From positions 186,001 to 250,000 of the forward strand of contig NW_023501065.1 of the NCBI RefSeq assembly GCF_014066305.1: DNA of 64,000 nt, given 5' to 3'. Shown piece after piece: positions 45,157 to 55,947 of the stretch (positions are counted from its first letter, which is position 1; each line of letters begins with the position of its first letter). The notes beneath the pieces were generated by a model, which worked only from the letters and a program-made list of their open reading frames with translations, was not told the DNA's origin and did no database searches. The position numbers and the translations under genes were made by a program. This DNA is from Letharia columbiana (taxonomy: Eukaryota; Ascomycota; Lecanoromycetes; Lecanorales; Parmeliaceae).

Positions 45157-46303
45157 CTCCAGATGTGAGGAGGGCGGTAAATACTGAGGTTCGAGCTGTA
45201 GAGCCTTGATTGTGAGACATCCATGGAGGATGACCGGACCTTCACCATGTGATTGTGCGATGCGAGTCTCCATGGAACATGATGCAGTTCGGTACGACCG
45301 ATGCGACACAAAGTTAGAGAAGCAAATACATAGCGGAAAGGAGACATTGAGACCAGTACATTATCTTACAGGAAGGCATCGGCTGGTGTGTTGACTTGGT
45401 TTTCAGTTTCCTCGCCAAACCTTCCTCCTGCGGAGGCGGAAGATGCCAGGGTCTGACAATAGTAGTCTCAGTAATTCAGACTCACGGCTAGCCGGGGTAC
45501 CTATGGCCAGCCCTACACTCGTGCCTCGCTTCGGGGGCCAATCATATCGCAAGCTCATTACGGCATACCCCTCCCTTAGAGTCTGAGTAGGAAACCCCCG
45601 AATCGCTACATTGACCGTTAATTTGTGTGAGCCCACCGCAATAATTACCCCGTTAACGGGAAGTCGCGACTTCCTCCAATTTTCCAGCCATCACCACATA
45701 GTCTTTTGATATCAATTGAGGGGGCAATAGGCCTTTCGAGGTCGCTGAACAAGTACATAAACTTTTTATTATGATCGGATAGCTCGTTGTTGTCGCATAA
45801 GCTCATTCGGACCCGCGTTCTCCGCTGACGGTTACAGCACCCACCTCCAGCCGGTCACCCTCCGATGATTAAATTTCAGACGATGGCGTATCGTGTTCAG
45901 CATCATTGAAAGGTTATATAACGAGTCGGGTGTAATGATTGGATTATAAGTTTGACCGTGTTAGTGTCTGATGGAAATCGAGCACTGAAGTCATCCCCCT
46001 ACATACACATCCATCAACTCGAAGGTGCATCACTCAGGAGTTGGAGGGAGCATAAAACACATACCTTGAATGGTTTTGACGCGCTTGACGCGTTCAAAAC
46101 GGACTTGAGCGGACGAGGAGACTGTGAGGGGCGCTTAGGTACGCGATTTTTCTCTGACGACGACAGCGAGGTATCTTCGAACTACATATACTGACCTCTT
46201 CATACCTTGTAGGAATATCCTTCCTCCTGACGAATACGAAGTTTTAAAACATTTGGCGGACCAGTTCTGGAGCAAAGAGAAAAAGTCATATATTTGGTTC
46301 CTC
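45157..46303. other. Intergenic, no gene supported
   Basis: 1.1 kb with short frames on both strands and no recognisable product. It leads into the minisatellite. Confidence 0.4.
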
Positions 46304-46743
46304 GCAGCCATGGAGATATCTCAGCTATTTCAGTCATTTGGGCTACCGCAGCCATGGAGAGGTCTCAACTATTCCACCTATTTGGGCTATCGCAGCCATG
46401 GAGAGGTCTCAACTATGCCACCTATTTGGGCTATCGCAGCCATGGAGAGGTCTCAACTATGCCACCTATTTGGGTATCGCGCCATGGAGGTCTCAACCAT
46501 TCACCTATTTGGGCTATCGCAGCCATGGAGAGGTCTCACTATTCCACCTAATTGGGCTACCGCAGCCATGGGAGGTCTCAACTATGCCACCTATTTGGGC
46601 TATCGCGCCATGGAGAGGTCTCAACCATTCCACCTATTTGGGCTATCGCGCCATGGAGAGGTCTCAACTATTCCACCTAATTGGGCTACCGCAGCCATGG
46701 AGATGTCTCGGTTATTTCAGCTAATCGGGCTACCGCAGCCATG
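46304..46743 (+). repeat. 44-bp minisatellite, ten copies plus a partial
   Basis: Unit GCAGCCATGGAGAGGTCTCA + ACTATTCCACCTATTTGGGC + TATC. Copies start near 46304, 46348, 46392, 46436, 46479, 46519, 46562, 46605, 46648 and 46692, with a last GCAGCCATG. Most are 43-44 bp, one is 40. The first and last full copies are the most diverged (GGAGATATCTCAGC, GGAGATGTCTCGG), as usual at array edges. Because 44 is not a multiple of three, the same peptide text appears in rotation in all three plus frames. The frames stay open over 46253-46744, 46338-46724 and 46294-46551. Confidence 0.95.
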
Positions 46744-47079
46744 AGTCTGTTGAGACGTACGGCGTTCTTGAGTACTGGTGCCGCTGCTATGGCTGAGTTA
46801 GCTGAGTTTTTAGTGGAATGGAATTGGAAGCTTACTTCTTAACCACTGCACCACAGCCCTAATTTGACGAGGGCCTATTTGACTATTTATTCGACTTTTT
46901 TTCAAGAATTCCAAAAAGGCCATATCACGTAGGTAGTTGCGCATTTTTGTTGAGGATCATATGTACGCAGGGTGTGAATATTACATATCGGGCAATACAC
47001 CAAAAAATAAGTCTTGGCAGGGTTTCCTACTCAGACCCACCTCAAGGCCGGTGGGGCCAAGCTGAGACTATGACAATAG
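46744..47079. other. AT-rich spacer
   Basis: No gene. Left flank of the inverted-repeat element. Confidence 0.4.
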
Positions 47080-48331
47080 ACGTATTCAAAACCCTCTGAA
47101 ATGCTTGGCACCGGAGATCTTTCACCACACACCCAAATTCGTACTGTAGCATAGAAATCTCTCCGAAAAATCATTTAATAACACTGCTATCGTTAGTATA
47201 GGTCCCAGATGAAAAAGATGAAGTTATACTGAAGTCTTGATTGGAAAGCTTGCTTTCTCAATGCTCAAGACTTGAAAACGAGAATGGGTGCTACGCTAAG
47301 AGGCTAGTGACCAATCAGATCATCGGATTTCACCATTTCTAGTCTAAAACACACCTTATTTCTTCATTTTCGATCTAAACACGGGTACACCCAAAAGAGG
47401 AAACACCATAAGGCTGAACCTCGAACATCAACTTTATCAATTTATTCTATTTAATTCCTTTAACGTTACGTAATAAATGATAATAAAGTAAATTTATAGA
47501 GTTATAGAGTTAATTATACGCTTTCAAATAAAGTAGCGAAGACGAAATTTGATAAAGTATTCGTAAAGATATACTAAAAACTAAGATTTATCGAGCTCGC
47601 GAGAAGAGCCCCTCCGGCAGGAGCCCTCGGAGAGCCCTCGGAGAGCCCCCGGAGGGTCAGGGGGTTTCAGGGGTCTCCCCCGAGTATGTCAAATAAATTA
47701 TAACGTCTCTCTCGATTCTCAGTGAATTTTAACGTCTCTCGATTCTTAGGATTAGATTTCTTAAAATTCCTTAAACCCTTCGGAGCTCTTTAAGGGCTCT
47801 TCGAGAGTTTCTATCGAGGGGCTGTTAAAGCAAGCTTGAAATCAATCAAATATCACTAAAATAATCAAATTTCGAGCTTGCTTTGACAGCCCTCGACAGA
47901 AGCTCTCGGAGAGCCCTTAAAGAGCCCCCGAAGGGTCCGAGGGGTTTTAGGGGATCTCCTGAGAATCAAATAGTCACAAACCAGTACTCGGCAAGCTTTT
48001 CACTACTGGGAAGCCCGCGCCCCAGCACATATTATGTTCCTTAGCCTCTTAATCGCTATGCCTCTTTCCCTTAGTACTTCTACTCAGGCGAAGGCTAAGC
48101 ATCTTCTTTATTTCTATCAAAAGCCTTCGCAAGTAATTAAGCGTTATTGGTGCGTTTAGAAGATATAGCTGAGATTTGTATAGCTTCAAAATTGATTAGA
48201 TGCGATTATTTGCGATGTGGCTACTTGATTTAAATGATTTTGCGGAGAGATTTCTATGCTACAGTACGAATTTGGCTGTGTGGTGTGAAAAGATCTCCGG
48301 TGCCAAGCATTCCAGACGTTTTTGAATACGC
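47080..48331. mobile_element. Non-autonomous TIR element, about 1.25 kb, AT-rich, no ORF
   Basis: The ends are inverted copies: left 47080-47178 and right 48230-48331. Shared text read inwards is CGTATTCAAAA, then AATGCTTGGCACCGGAGATC, then CAAATTCGTACTGTAGCATA followed by GAAATCTCTCC and AATCATTTAA, about 90% identical over 100 bp. The opening CGTATTCAAAA resembles the ends of fungal Tc1/mariner (Fot1-like) elements. The interior has no reading frame of note, is AT-rich, and holds a second, nested palindrome. No certain target-site duplication could be placed, because the outermost base differs between arms. Confidence 0.7.
47630..47972. repeat. Nested foldback: three related GC-rich blocks, two in inverted orientation
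   Basis: Block 1 at about 47630-47700 (CTCGGAGAGCCC... GGGTCAGGGGGTTTCAGGGG) is the most GC-rich. Block 3 at about 47868-47972 has the same orientation with part of the C/G replaced. Block 2 at about 47738-47842 is its inverted partner, about 105 bp, and the hairpin closes on AGCAAGCTTGAAAT / ATTTCGAGCTTGCT. Nearly all differences between arms are transitions; in block 2 they run from C to T, as in repeat-induced point mutation. Confidence 0.75.
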
Positions 48332-49974
48332 TAAAAGCTCAAAGCTTTCGACCTCCCATGGTTGGTTGAATCCTTTAGATTGCCGCAACAGTATGACGAG
48401 ATTGCCGTAGCTTTCACAACAACGCGCCTGGAAGAGAATCCGCCAATGACATGAGATGTCTGAAATCAATGCCACCTACTTGCGTGCGGACCCAGTCTCT
48501 TCGTTTCTCTAGACAATCGTGCCACCCGTGGGAATAGTGTCTGGTCTGTCTTAGAATTCAAGATTCTGCTATCTGTTTTTATGCTACTCAATCGGACCAT
48601 CATATCTTTCAAGTGCCTTTTCTCTGCCTTTTAGTATTTCTGTACTCTATTACTTTGCGGGTTTGATCATGATCCAGATAGATTGAGACCCTTGAGCACA
48701 ACGAGCTCATATATGTCCTACAGCGATTAGTTTCTACCAGATCATATTTCCTGCAGAGTTTGATTTCTGCCAGATAGACATCTTAAACAGCGTTCTGCCG
48801 TGTGTTTCTACTATTCTGCAAGCTCGCTGCCACACCAAGCTGCAGCTAACTCCATCGCGAGGAGAGACATATCAGCCTTGGCGATATTTGCAGTACGCCC
48901 CTCGCTCTACTGCGAAATTGCACCTAGGGGCCTTCAGCATTGCCTCTTCTTTATACACGGGTACTATTGCCATCTCATCTTATTGAATCCGCAACCCACG
49001 CTTCTCAGGTGCTTTGCAGCTGTCATACCGCCTGTTACTGCTGGTACATGCGCATAGCCAAGTGGGCAGGCTCCTGCTGCTTTCTATGGGTCCCCAGCAA
49101 AGGTTCATAACTGATTTTCATGATTTATCTCAGCGACGACAGAAGTGAGGATCCTCCATTAATGCCGGGTCAACGATAAAGGTCCTGATCAGGGTTGTCT
49201 AAAGTTGGAGGGCAAGCCCCAAAGTCCGAGGTAAGTTCGCGGTGTCCGTCCAGCAATAAAGGCCATGTTGGTCGCTCAACGAACATGTTTAAGTGGATAC
49301 GGCAGGGTCATCTGGTTGATACCCTCGCATTAATTTAGGCGTGATGGCTCGATGCGATAGTATAATCGAAACGTATAGAGGGCAATGTAACAGTGACGCA
49401 GAAAAGTAGCCAAAACTCCATTTGAGGTTGCTCTTCTCTTTCTCAGAGGGAATTCACTTAATCGCGCATCTTGGAGATGTGGCCGCCAAGGATTTATTTC
49501 CTTTCGCAACGATTGCTCGTAGGATTGTTTACGATCTCAGTACCTTGTTCCTGGCCCATTCCCTTTTCTGTAGATCCGGGGAAATTTAGACTTTTCGCGC
49601 CGTGCTGGCCTCGGCCAACCCGTTGCGAGTTGCCAATTGCATGGCAGTCTCGACTCACGACGCACTCTGGACTCCCAACAGTCTTCCAGACATCAATTAT
49701 ACACCTTGCTCCCAAGGTCCACGTTGGTTCTTATATCTAATACTCTCCTGGCTATCGTTATTGCAGCCTTACTGTAAGACTACATTTGCAGACATACATC
49801 TCATCAATCTGCTTCGCTTTTGCTATCAATCAGAGCCCATCCTACCAGAAACGTATACCATACCTCCCTGCACAAAACCTCTCTAAACAGCACCCTATCT
49901 CTAGTCCTAATCCGGATTGGACTTTTTTGGAGAAGGGCCAGAGTTGCGGCTCTTTGGAGCGCCGCCCCTTGAAC
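48332..49974. other. Gene-poor flank
   Basis: 1.6 kb with only short unrecognised frames (such as 48800-49057 and 49471-49740). A pyrimidine-rich leader before 49975 fits the glutaredoxin promoter. Nothing else. Confidence 0.4.
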
Positions 49975-50969
49975 ATGCCGTCTACACGCCGTGTGAAAGT
50001 GCTGGCCATAGCCCTCGCAGTCGCCGTCTGCACCATTCTGTATCTCTCGGTGCGTCTTGCCGTGCCACTTTCACACTTGCAAATCGCGCTGGGGTGAGAG
50101 ATTTTGCTAATCTATGTGCTCGCATGCCCAGAATGACTCATCATCCCAAGACTTCTACAGTCGCACAGTTGCCGCCCTTGACAAGAAGCAAGCGTCGGAT
50201 CAAGAAGTAGCTCAAAAATTACAAGACATAAAAGATGCAGCCAAAGCGCAGGAACCAGTCGTCCCCACCACTCCTCAGAAACCCATTGCCGCGAGCAACG
50301 AAGATGGAAAGCCCATTGAGGTGAAACCCCCGGCCTATGCGGAGGAACAGAACAGTGACAATCCCACCGGGGGAAAAGCCGATGATGACGCAAAGAGTGT
50401 AGCTGGAAGGAAAACGATGTTGAAGGGTGGAGAGACCAAAGACCTGCACTCGGGGAAAGAGGCTCCGATGGCGGTGGACAGAGGAAAAGAGAAGTATCCG
50501 GCGGGAAAGAAGGTAGAGAAAGAAGAAAAGGTGGAGAGCAAAGAGGACCATGAAGTAGAAATGGAGTTGAACTCGATTCTGAAGAAGGGCCCGAGTACGT
50601 CCAAAGCGATACCGTGCGCCAAAATAGGATAAGATGACAATGGCTAAACTGTGATATCTAGTAATCATCTTCAGCAAATCGTACTGTCCCTTCTCCGCCA
50701 AAGCTAAACGGATACTGCTGGAGAAGTATACTATCGTCCCTGCTCCCTATGTCGTCGAGCTTGACACCCATCCCCTGGGCCCGGGTCTACAAGCTGCACT
50801 TGCGAAAAGCACCGGAAGGCGGACGGTACCCAATGTGCTTGTCAGTGGCAGGAGTATTGGTGGCGGTGACGATATCGAGGCTTTAGACGCTGGAGGAGGT
50901 TTGGTTGAGAAAGTGAAGGGAATGGCAGGCAAAAGAATTATGGAGGCTAAGCTCACGGAAGAGCAATAA
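49975..50969 (+). CDS. Membrane-anchored glutaredoxin (Grx6/Grx7 type)
   Basis: Secretory-pathway glutaredoxin. Three exons: 49975-50049, 50132-50594, 50662-50969; introns of 82 and 67 nt with GCTAATC and GGCTAAAC branch sites; 281 residues. Residues 8-25 form a signal anchor (VLAIALAVAVCTILYLS). A long, charged, Lys/Glu-rich linker (about 25-178) keeps the domain away from the membrane. The glutaredoxin domain starts IIIFSKSYCPFSAKAKR, with a monothiol-style CPFS active site. It continues PYVVELDTHPLGPGLQAAL, the cis-Pro segment RRTVPNVLVSGRSIGGGDDI (TVP) and ends EAKLTEEQ. The domain lies on two exons in different frames, so it is only visible after splicing. Glutathione binding is expected from TVP and GGGDD. 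Family function: thiol-redox control in the early secretory pathway. Confidence 0.9.
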
Positions 50970-51419
50970 GGTTTAATATCTCTGCTCCCGGCGCAGATTG
51001 TTTGGCATAATTACACAGAAAGGGTTGGGAAAGCGGCATTTCGGCGGACAACGTCTTGGGGGGTGTTTCGAGAGCACGGCTCAGTTTGGGTACAAGTGCT
51101 TTGGTGATGTTTTTGGTTCAACATTGGGATACCCAGCGTTCTGTTTTCATTGCATTGATAGAATAGCATTTTGCAATTTTAAATCAACCGGAGGTTGAAA
51201 TGAATTCGCTCATATGTTCATTGATAGTATATATTTTGGGATTTCTGAGTTGCCAAACCGAGTCATCGACTCGAGCGCTTTGCCAGCAAAACCTTTGGCA
51301 CCGCGGGTAATTAGCGCCGTGCCAAGACCCTAAGCGAGCAAGCCCACAAATTGACAAAATTCGGCAGTACTCCAAGATCATGAAAGTCATTCTCTGACAA
51401 CCCTCAGCCACCAAACAAG
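50970..51419. other. Intergenic, promoter of RPL9
   Basis: 450 bp between the glutaredoxin stop and the RPL9 start. The minus-strand frame 51184-51609 is a chance frame antisense to RPL9. No defined site. Confidence 0.4.
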
Positions 51420-52318
51420 ATGAGGTACATACACTCTGAAGAGACGCTGACCATACCGGCCAATGGTGAGGCTTTCTCCAAATGAATTCGTCTGCGCAGA
51501 ATAGGAATTCCTCCAGGCTTCGCCGAAGCCTTGAAGAGGGGCATAGCGTTACGCACAGTTTCGAGAACCACTGAAGGACAACGCTGACAGCTGAATAGTT
51601 AAGGTACACATCAGATCCAGGATAGTCAGTGTGGACGGTCCTCGAGGTATGCTATGGGGGCCAGAAAGGTCGGGTCGAAATACCGTGTCTTACGCATCGC
51701 AGGCAAGCTCGTTAAGGATATGTCCCATCTCTCCGTCTGCTTCTCCCACCCATCAAGAAACATAATCACCATCGAACTACACCACGGCGCTCGCAAAAAT
51801 GTCGCCACACTGCGCACAGTCAAGAGCCTCATCAACAACTTGATCATTGGGGTCACGAAGGGCTTCAAGTACAAGATGCGATACGTCTACGCGCATTTCC
51901 CCATCAACGTGAACATCGAAAAAAATTCTGAGACTGGCCTATACGATGTGGAGATCCGGTATGTTATACCCTTGGGGTATATGGCGAGGACGGTGGTGTT
52001 AGTGTTGTTAGACTGACGCATTTGGCTATTCAGAAACTTCATTGGCGAGAAGATCATTCGACGAGTCACCATGTTACCAGGCGTTGATGTGGAAGCTTCA
52101 AAAAATCAGAAAGACGAACTCCAGCTCACAGGCAACTCGTTAGAGAATGTCTCTCAGAGCGCGGCGGACATACAACAGATATGCCGGGTCAAGAATAAGG
52201 ATATCCGCAAGGTAAGCCAGTTTCGCTACTTGATTGTGAACACCCATACTTAACGTTACATCAGTTCTTGGATGGTCTTTACGTCTCGGAGCGAGGGAAC
52301 ATCGAGAATGCATCATAA
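51420..52318 (+). CDS. RPL9: 60S ribosomal protein L9 (uL6)
   Basis: Large-subunit protein next to the GTPase centre. Five exons: 51420-51465, 51599-51646, 51703-51958, 52034-52211, 52265-52318; introns of 133, 56, 75 and 53 nt; phases close; 193 residues. Reading: [51 protein letters not shown], then the near-invariant [20 protein letters not shown] and [20 protein letters not shown]. Exon 4 has [20 protein letters not shown] and [20 protein letters not shown]; exon 5 has [17 protein letters not shown]. The 5' two exons are too short to stand out without splicing. Intron 1 is the longest and contains a perfect hairpin, listed separately. Confidence 0.95.
51515..51531 (+). other. Hairpin inside RPL9 intron 1
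   Basis: AGGCTTC-GCC-GAAGCCT, a 7-bp perfect stem. An outer CCTC (51510-51513) can also pair with GAGG (51536-51539). Confidence 0.55.
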
Positions 52319-53413
52319 GGAAATCTAGTGGGGTAGTGGATGTGACAAGCGCTCGAATGATGGGGAGCATCTGGTCCATGCTTCATAGCAGCATAGCACG
52401 ACTGTCTCAAGTTTTCAAGCTTAAAGATCTTGCCCTTCCTCCACAAGTGCAACAAACATCGTGCTATACGAGTAAGCATTCCAGTAATTCCATGGCGCAC
52501 CAGCTCGACTATCAACTATAATGATTGACTCCCGCTGTGCTCGTATGCCTCATTCTCCGCGCCAAACCACTGTAGAGACACCTCTAACGCCCCCCCCCCC
52601 GGGAAAAAAAAAAACCCAAAACACCTCTAACTCCCAAGTGGCTAGGAGAAGCGAGGCCATCCCGCTACTTTCACACACAAATTTAATAGTTTTTCTCATT
52701 ATCAAGCACAATGTCGTCGCCCGAAGGCTTCGGCTGTAATAGCGGTAACGGTCAAATGACTGGCTATTATATAGGATCATTCAATAATGTAGGTAATTCT
52801 GCTGGGGGAGGCGTCGTCTCCATTTGGTTAGATGTGCGCTTTTTTACCTTGCAGGGGTGCCGCCGAACAAGGGGTGCTCTCCAGCACGCTATATAGCCAA
52901 CAATGAAGCTCAAGGAAGCTATTCGCAACACTTATTGCAGACTAAATTTGTCCAGTCGTGATTGCGATTGAGTCTAATGCAATGTCGCGCTGATCTGAGA
53001 GCAAGTGGCGACCCTCGTTGATCAAGCAATGTGCCTCGTGCCGACACTTTACCAGCAAATGTGTCATCATGCAATTAGGCCGCAATCTTTTTTTGGAACG
53101 CAGAAGCAGCTAGGTAACATTAATCAGGTGACCGAACAGCCGAACCAATTCGAATTGCTCTTTGAGGGCCGGCAATCTTGGAGCGACGGCGTGCCGTCCA
53201 CTACGGTACTTCCGCTAAAGGTAAGTACATCCAGACGTTATCTATTTCTCCGATTCCCGTTTGCGGAGACCCTCGTTCTCGGGGACCCTCGTTCTAACTA
53301 AGACAAGTGAGAGCATTTATTCATAACCACCGCCCTCTCTTCAATTATGTCATTCAGTACACCACTGTTACTTCCTGAAATAGTACGTGTATCGCAGATC
53401 TATTCATTTCAAA
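52319..53413. other. Intergenic with odd homopolymer block
   Basis: No gene. At 52590-52613 there is a C-run, GGG and an A-run flanked by an 11-bp direct repeat (see findings). At 53270-53295 the 12-mer GACCCTCGTTCT occurs twice. The end is the MFS gene promoter. Confidence 0.45.
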
Positions 53414-55947
53414 ATGGCGAGCGGTAAAGAACTCAACTCATCATGTGTGCTTGACAAGGAAGACTCGCCAGGGGACCGTCTCCATTACCAGAATGGACAT
53501 TTCCGAGATCCAGAGATGGAAGGTCTCACATTGTATGAAAAGAAAGCCCTGCTTGTCAATCGTGAATTGGATTCCCACGGCATGGGGAAATACCAATGGT
53601 ACATCTTCTTCCTATGCGGGTTCGGCTACCTTGTAGACCTTCTTTACGCCCAAGCCTTTGGCCTCGTGGAGCCAGCGATGCAACAGGAATTTGGCTTTGG
53701 ACGTTCGAAACGCTGACCTCCTCTATAAGCTCACACGCTGACGTTGCCACAGCTCAAGATTCCGGCCACATTTTCTCTTCCTTCTCAGCAGGACTGACAG
53801 CTGGGGTAAAGTCATTTCTACAAAATGGCTTTGGAGCGCAATGGCTGATCATTATAAATAGGCATTTGTCTGGGGCGTTTTGGTAGACATCATTGGTACA
53901 TACGTACTCTACTTGCCCTGCCCCGAAATACTCTCTAAGTCTTGGACTAAATCTTCCTCCTAGGCCGCCAGTACGCCTTTAACCTGACAGTCTTGATCTC
54001 TTCGGTCTTCGGTTTGTGCCTTGCAGCGCCATCCACTTACAATGGAGTCCTCGTTCTCACAGCTTTCGTGGGTTTTGGTGTTGGAGGGAACATTCCGATT
54101 GATACCACAATATGTTTGGAGTTCCTCCCTCAAGTATGTGTCGACCGAATCACGCCTGCTATGGTGTAATCTGACTTCCGATAGAACCGCCGCTTTCTTC
54201 TAGCTATGCTCTCAATCTTTCAGCCTCTTGGCGTAGTCATTTCATCGGGCATAGCATATGGGTTCATTCCGTTCGTACGTATTTTTGGGTCGATTCTTCT
54301 CTGAGCGGTACCCAGTTGGGGTAGCAAGATCCATTTCTAGAGCCAACGGTGCTCCTCCAAACAAGTCTCGCGATGCGGAATCCTGCCCTGGGACAGAATG
54401 GCTGACCGTTTGATCTCTAACAGTACTCTTGCGGAAACGGCGCAGATCAGAAACCACTTCCGGCTTGTAGTAGCAGTACGCTTGCTCCTGGAGCGCCTTG
54501 TTGCACGAAAGCTTCGAACGTAAGGACACTCTTCAGCTCAATACTGTCTTGTTTTCGGCATCGTATTCTGGCTCCTGAGGCTTGTTGCGGAGTCGAATAG
54601 GGCCTCATTGACTTGACTTCGTTGTCAATGCATATCTCGTGACTTCAATGGTATCTCAATGAAGCAATGCTGACTTGGACCATAGATGGGTTGGAGATAC
54701 ACGTTAATCTGCCTTGGGGCCATCTGCGTAACCATTTTCTTCCTACGTTTTGTTGTGTTCCGTTTCCAAGAGTCTCCAAAATTCCTACTCTATAGGGACA
54801 GAGATGACAAAGCCGTAGAGGTGCTTCAAAAGATTGCCAAATTCAATGGTCGCGAGAGCAGCATCACTCTGGAAAGTTTTGAGGCTTTGACCAACGAGCA
54901 CGCATCTATGGTCAACAGAGATACTGATATGCCGATACCCAATGCGGGAATGGAGGAGCGCACGAGCACCTGGGTCGAAAAGATCAAGATTGAATTGCAA
55001 AGGTGCAAGATACTATTCTCGACTTTTCCTTTGGCTCGATTGACAATTTTGGTCTGGATTACCTATATCTTTGATTACTGGGGATTCAGTATTGCGGGTG
55101 AGTAGCCGGTCTTGACGAGCTTCAAGTCCTGTTGATTTTGTCACTAATTAATGAGACATCCAGGGTCTTTCCTGCCGACCATTCTACTTCAAAAGAACAA
55201 AGCCATTGACATTTCGACTGCAGAGACATATAGGAATTTCGTTATCATTTATGTCTGCGGCATACCCGGTGTAATGCTAGGTACGCTGATGTACGTGATC
55301 CCACGAGTTGGTCGCAAATGGGTACGTATCTGAGATTTTCTGTTAAGTGTGTCTGTAGTGGAATCGCAAGACCGCCTCCTTTGCCATGTGCTCATTTCTT
55401 AGCTCAAACTTGCCCGATGTGAGGAGATGCTAATTTCCACCTAGGCTATGGTAGGATCTTCGGCCCTTATGGGCATATCGCTGTTCCTCTTCGCAACGGT
55501 CAACACCGAGGCTTCGAATATCGGACTAAATGCAATGGTACGTAAGATTTCAGAATGATACCTTCCCATATGGTCCTGAGTGTCGACTTGCAATTATGTT
55601 CTGGGTGCTCCTTTGTCTTCCCACACATGTTTTTGAACTCGTTCCATTGCCCTAAGGTAACACCGCTGACTTAATAATGTGCGTAGGAATACTTTTTTCA
55701 ATCCATGTTCAACGCTGTCCTCTACGGATGGACACCAGAAGTATTCCCAGCACCAATCAGAGGGACCGCGTCCGGGCTCGCAAGCTTTTGGGGTCGGCTG
55801 TTTAGTATAGTCTCACCGTTGATTGCGGCGGATTTGCTTTCGAAGAGTGTCAACGGCCCGCTTTACCTGGCGGGTTCAGGCGTTTTCGTTTCTACTATTG
55901 CCCTTGTGCTCATGCCAACAAAGTCGATGGGAGCACAGAGCTATTGA
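53414..55947 (+). CDS. Major facilitator superfamily transporter (sugar-porter-like)
   Basis: Twelve-TM transporter, substrate unknown. Ten exons: 53414-53702, 53753-53805, 53862-53895, 53964-54133, 54185-54274, 54424-54519, 54686-55097, 55164-55321, 55445-55537, 55687-55947; nine introns (50-166 nt); all phases close; 551 residues. Re-joined text: MGKYQWYIFFLCGFGYLVDL, EFGFGPQDSGHIFSSFSAGL, AFVWGVLVDIIGRQYAFNLT (the DxxGR motif), FVGFGVGGNIPIDTTICLEF, LPQNRRFLLAMLSIFQPLG, RFQESPKFLLYRDRDDKAVE (the family's PESPK-like motif), DYWGFSIAGSFLPTILLQ, and YGWTPEVFPAPIRGTASGLA. The NIPIDTTICLEFLP wording places it in a fungal general-substrate group related to the SV2/organic-ion type. A lumenal Cys-rich loop lies on exon 6. 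No lesion is seen despite the many short exons. Confidence 0.93.

Noticed and set aside
46304..46743. CRISPR array
   Set aside because: Units are contiguous tandem copies without unique spacers, in a eukaryotic genome.
46253..46744. 163-residue repeat protein
   Set aside because: Open only because the 44-bp array lacks stops; there is no start context, conserved flank or second exon.
50219..50701. 160-codon minus-strand ORF
   Set aside because: Shadow of the Lys/Glu-rich linker of the glutaredoxin gene.
51184..51609. 141-codon minus-strand ORF
   Set aside because: Antisense to RPL9 exon 1, intron 1 and the upstream region; no family features, while the plus strand gives a complete ribosomal protein.
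51654..51702. Apparent N-terminal extension MGARKVGSK of the RPL9 frame
   Set aside because: It is intron 2; splicing at 51647/51702 restores GPRG-KLVKD.
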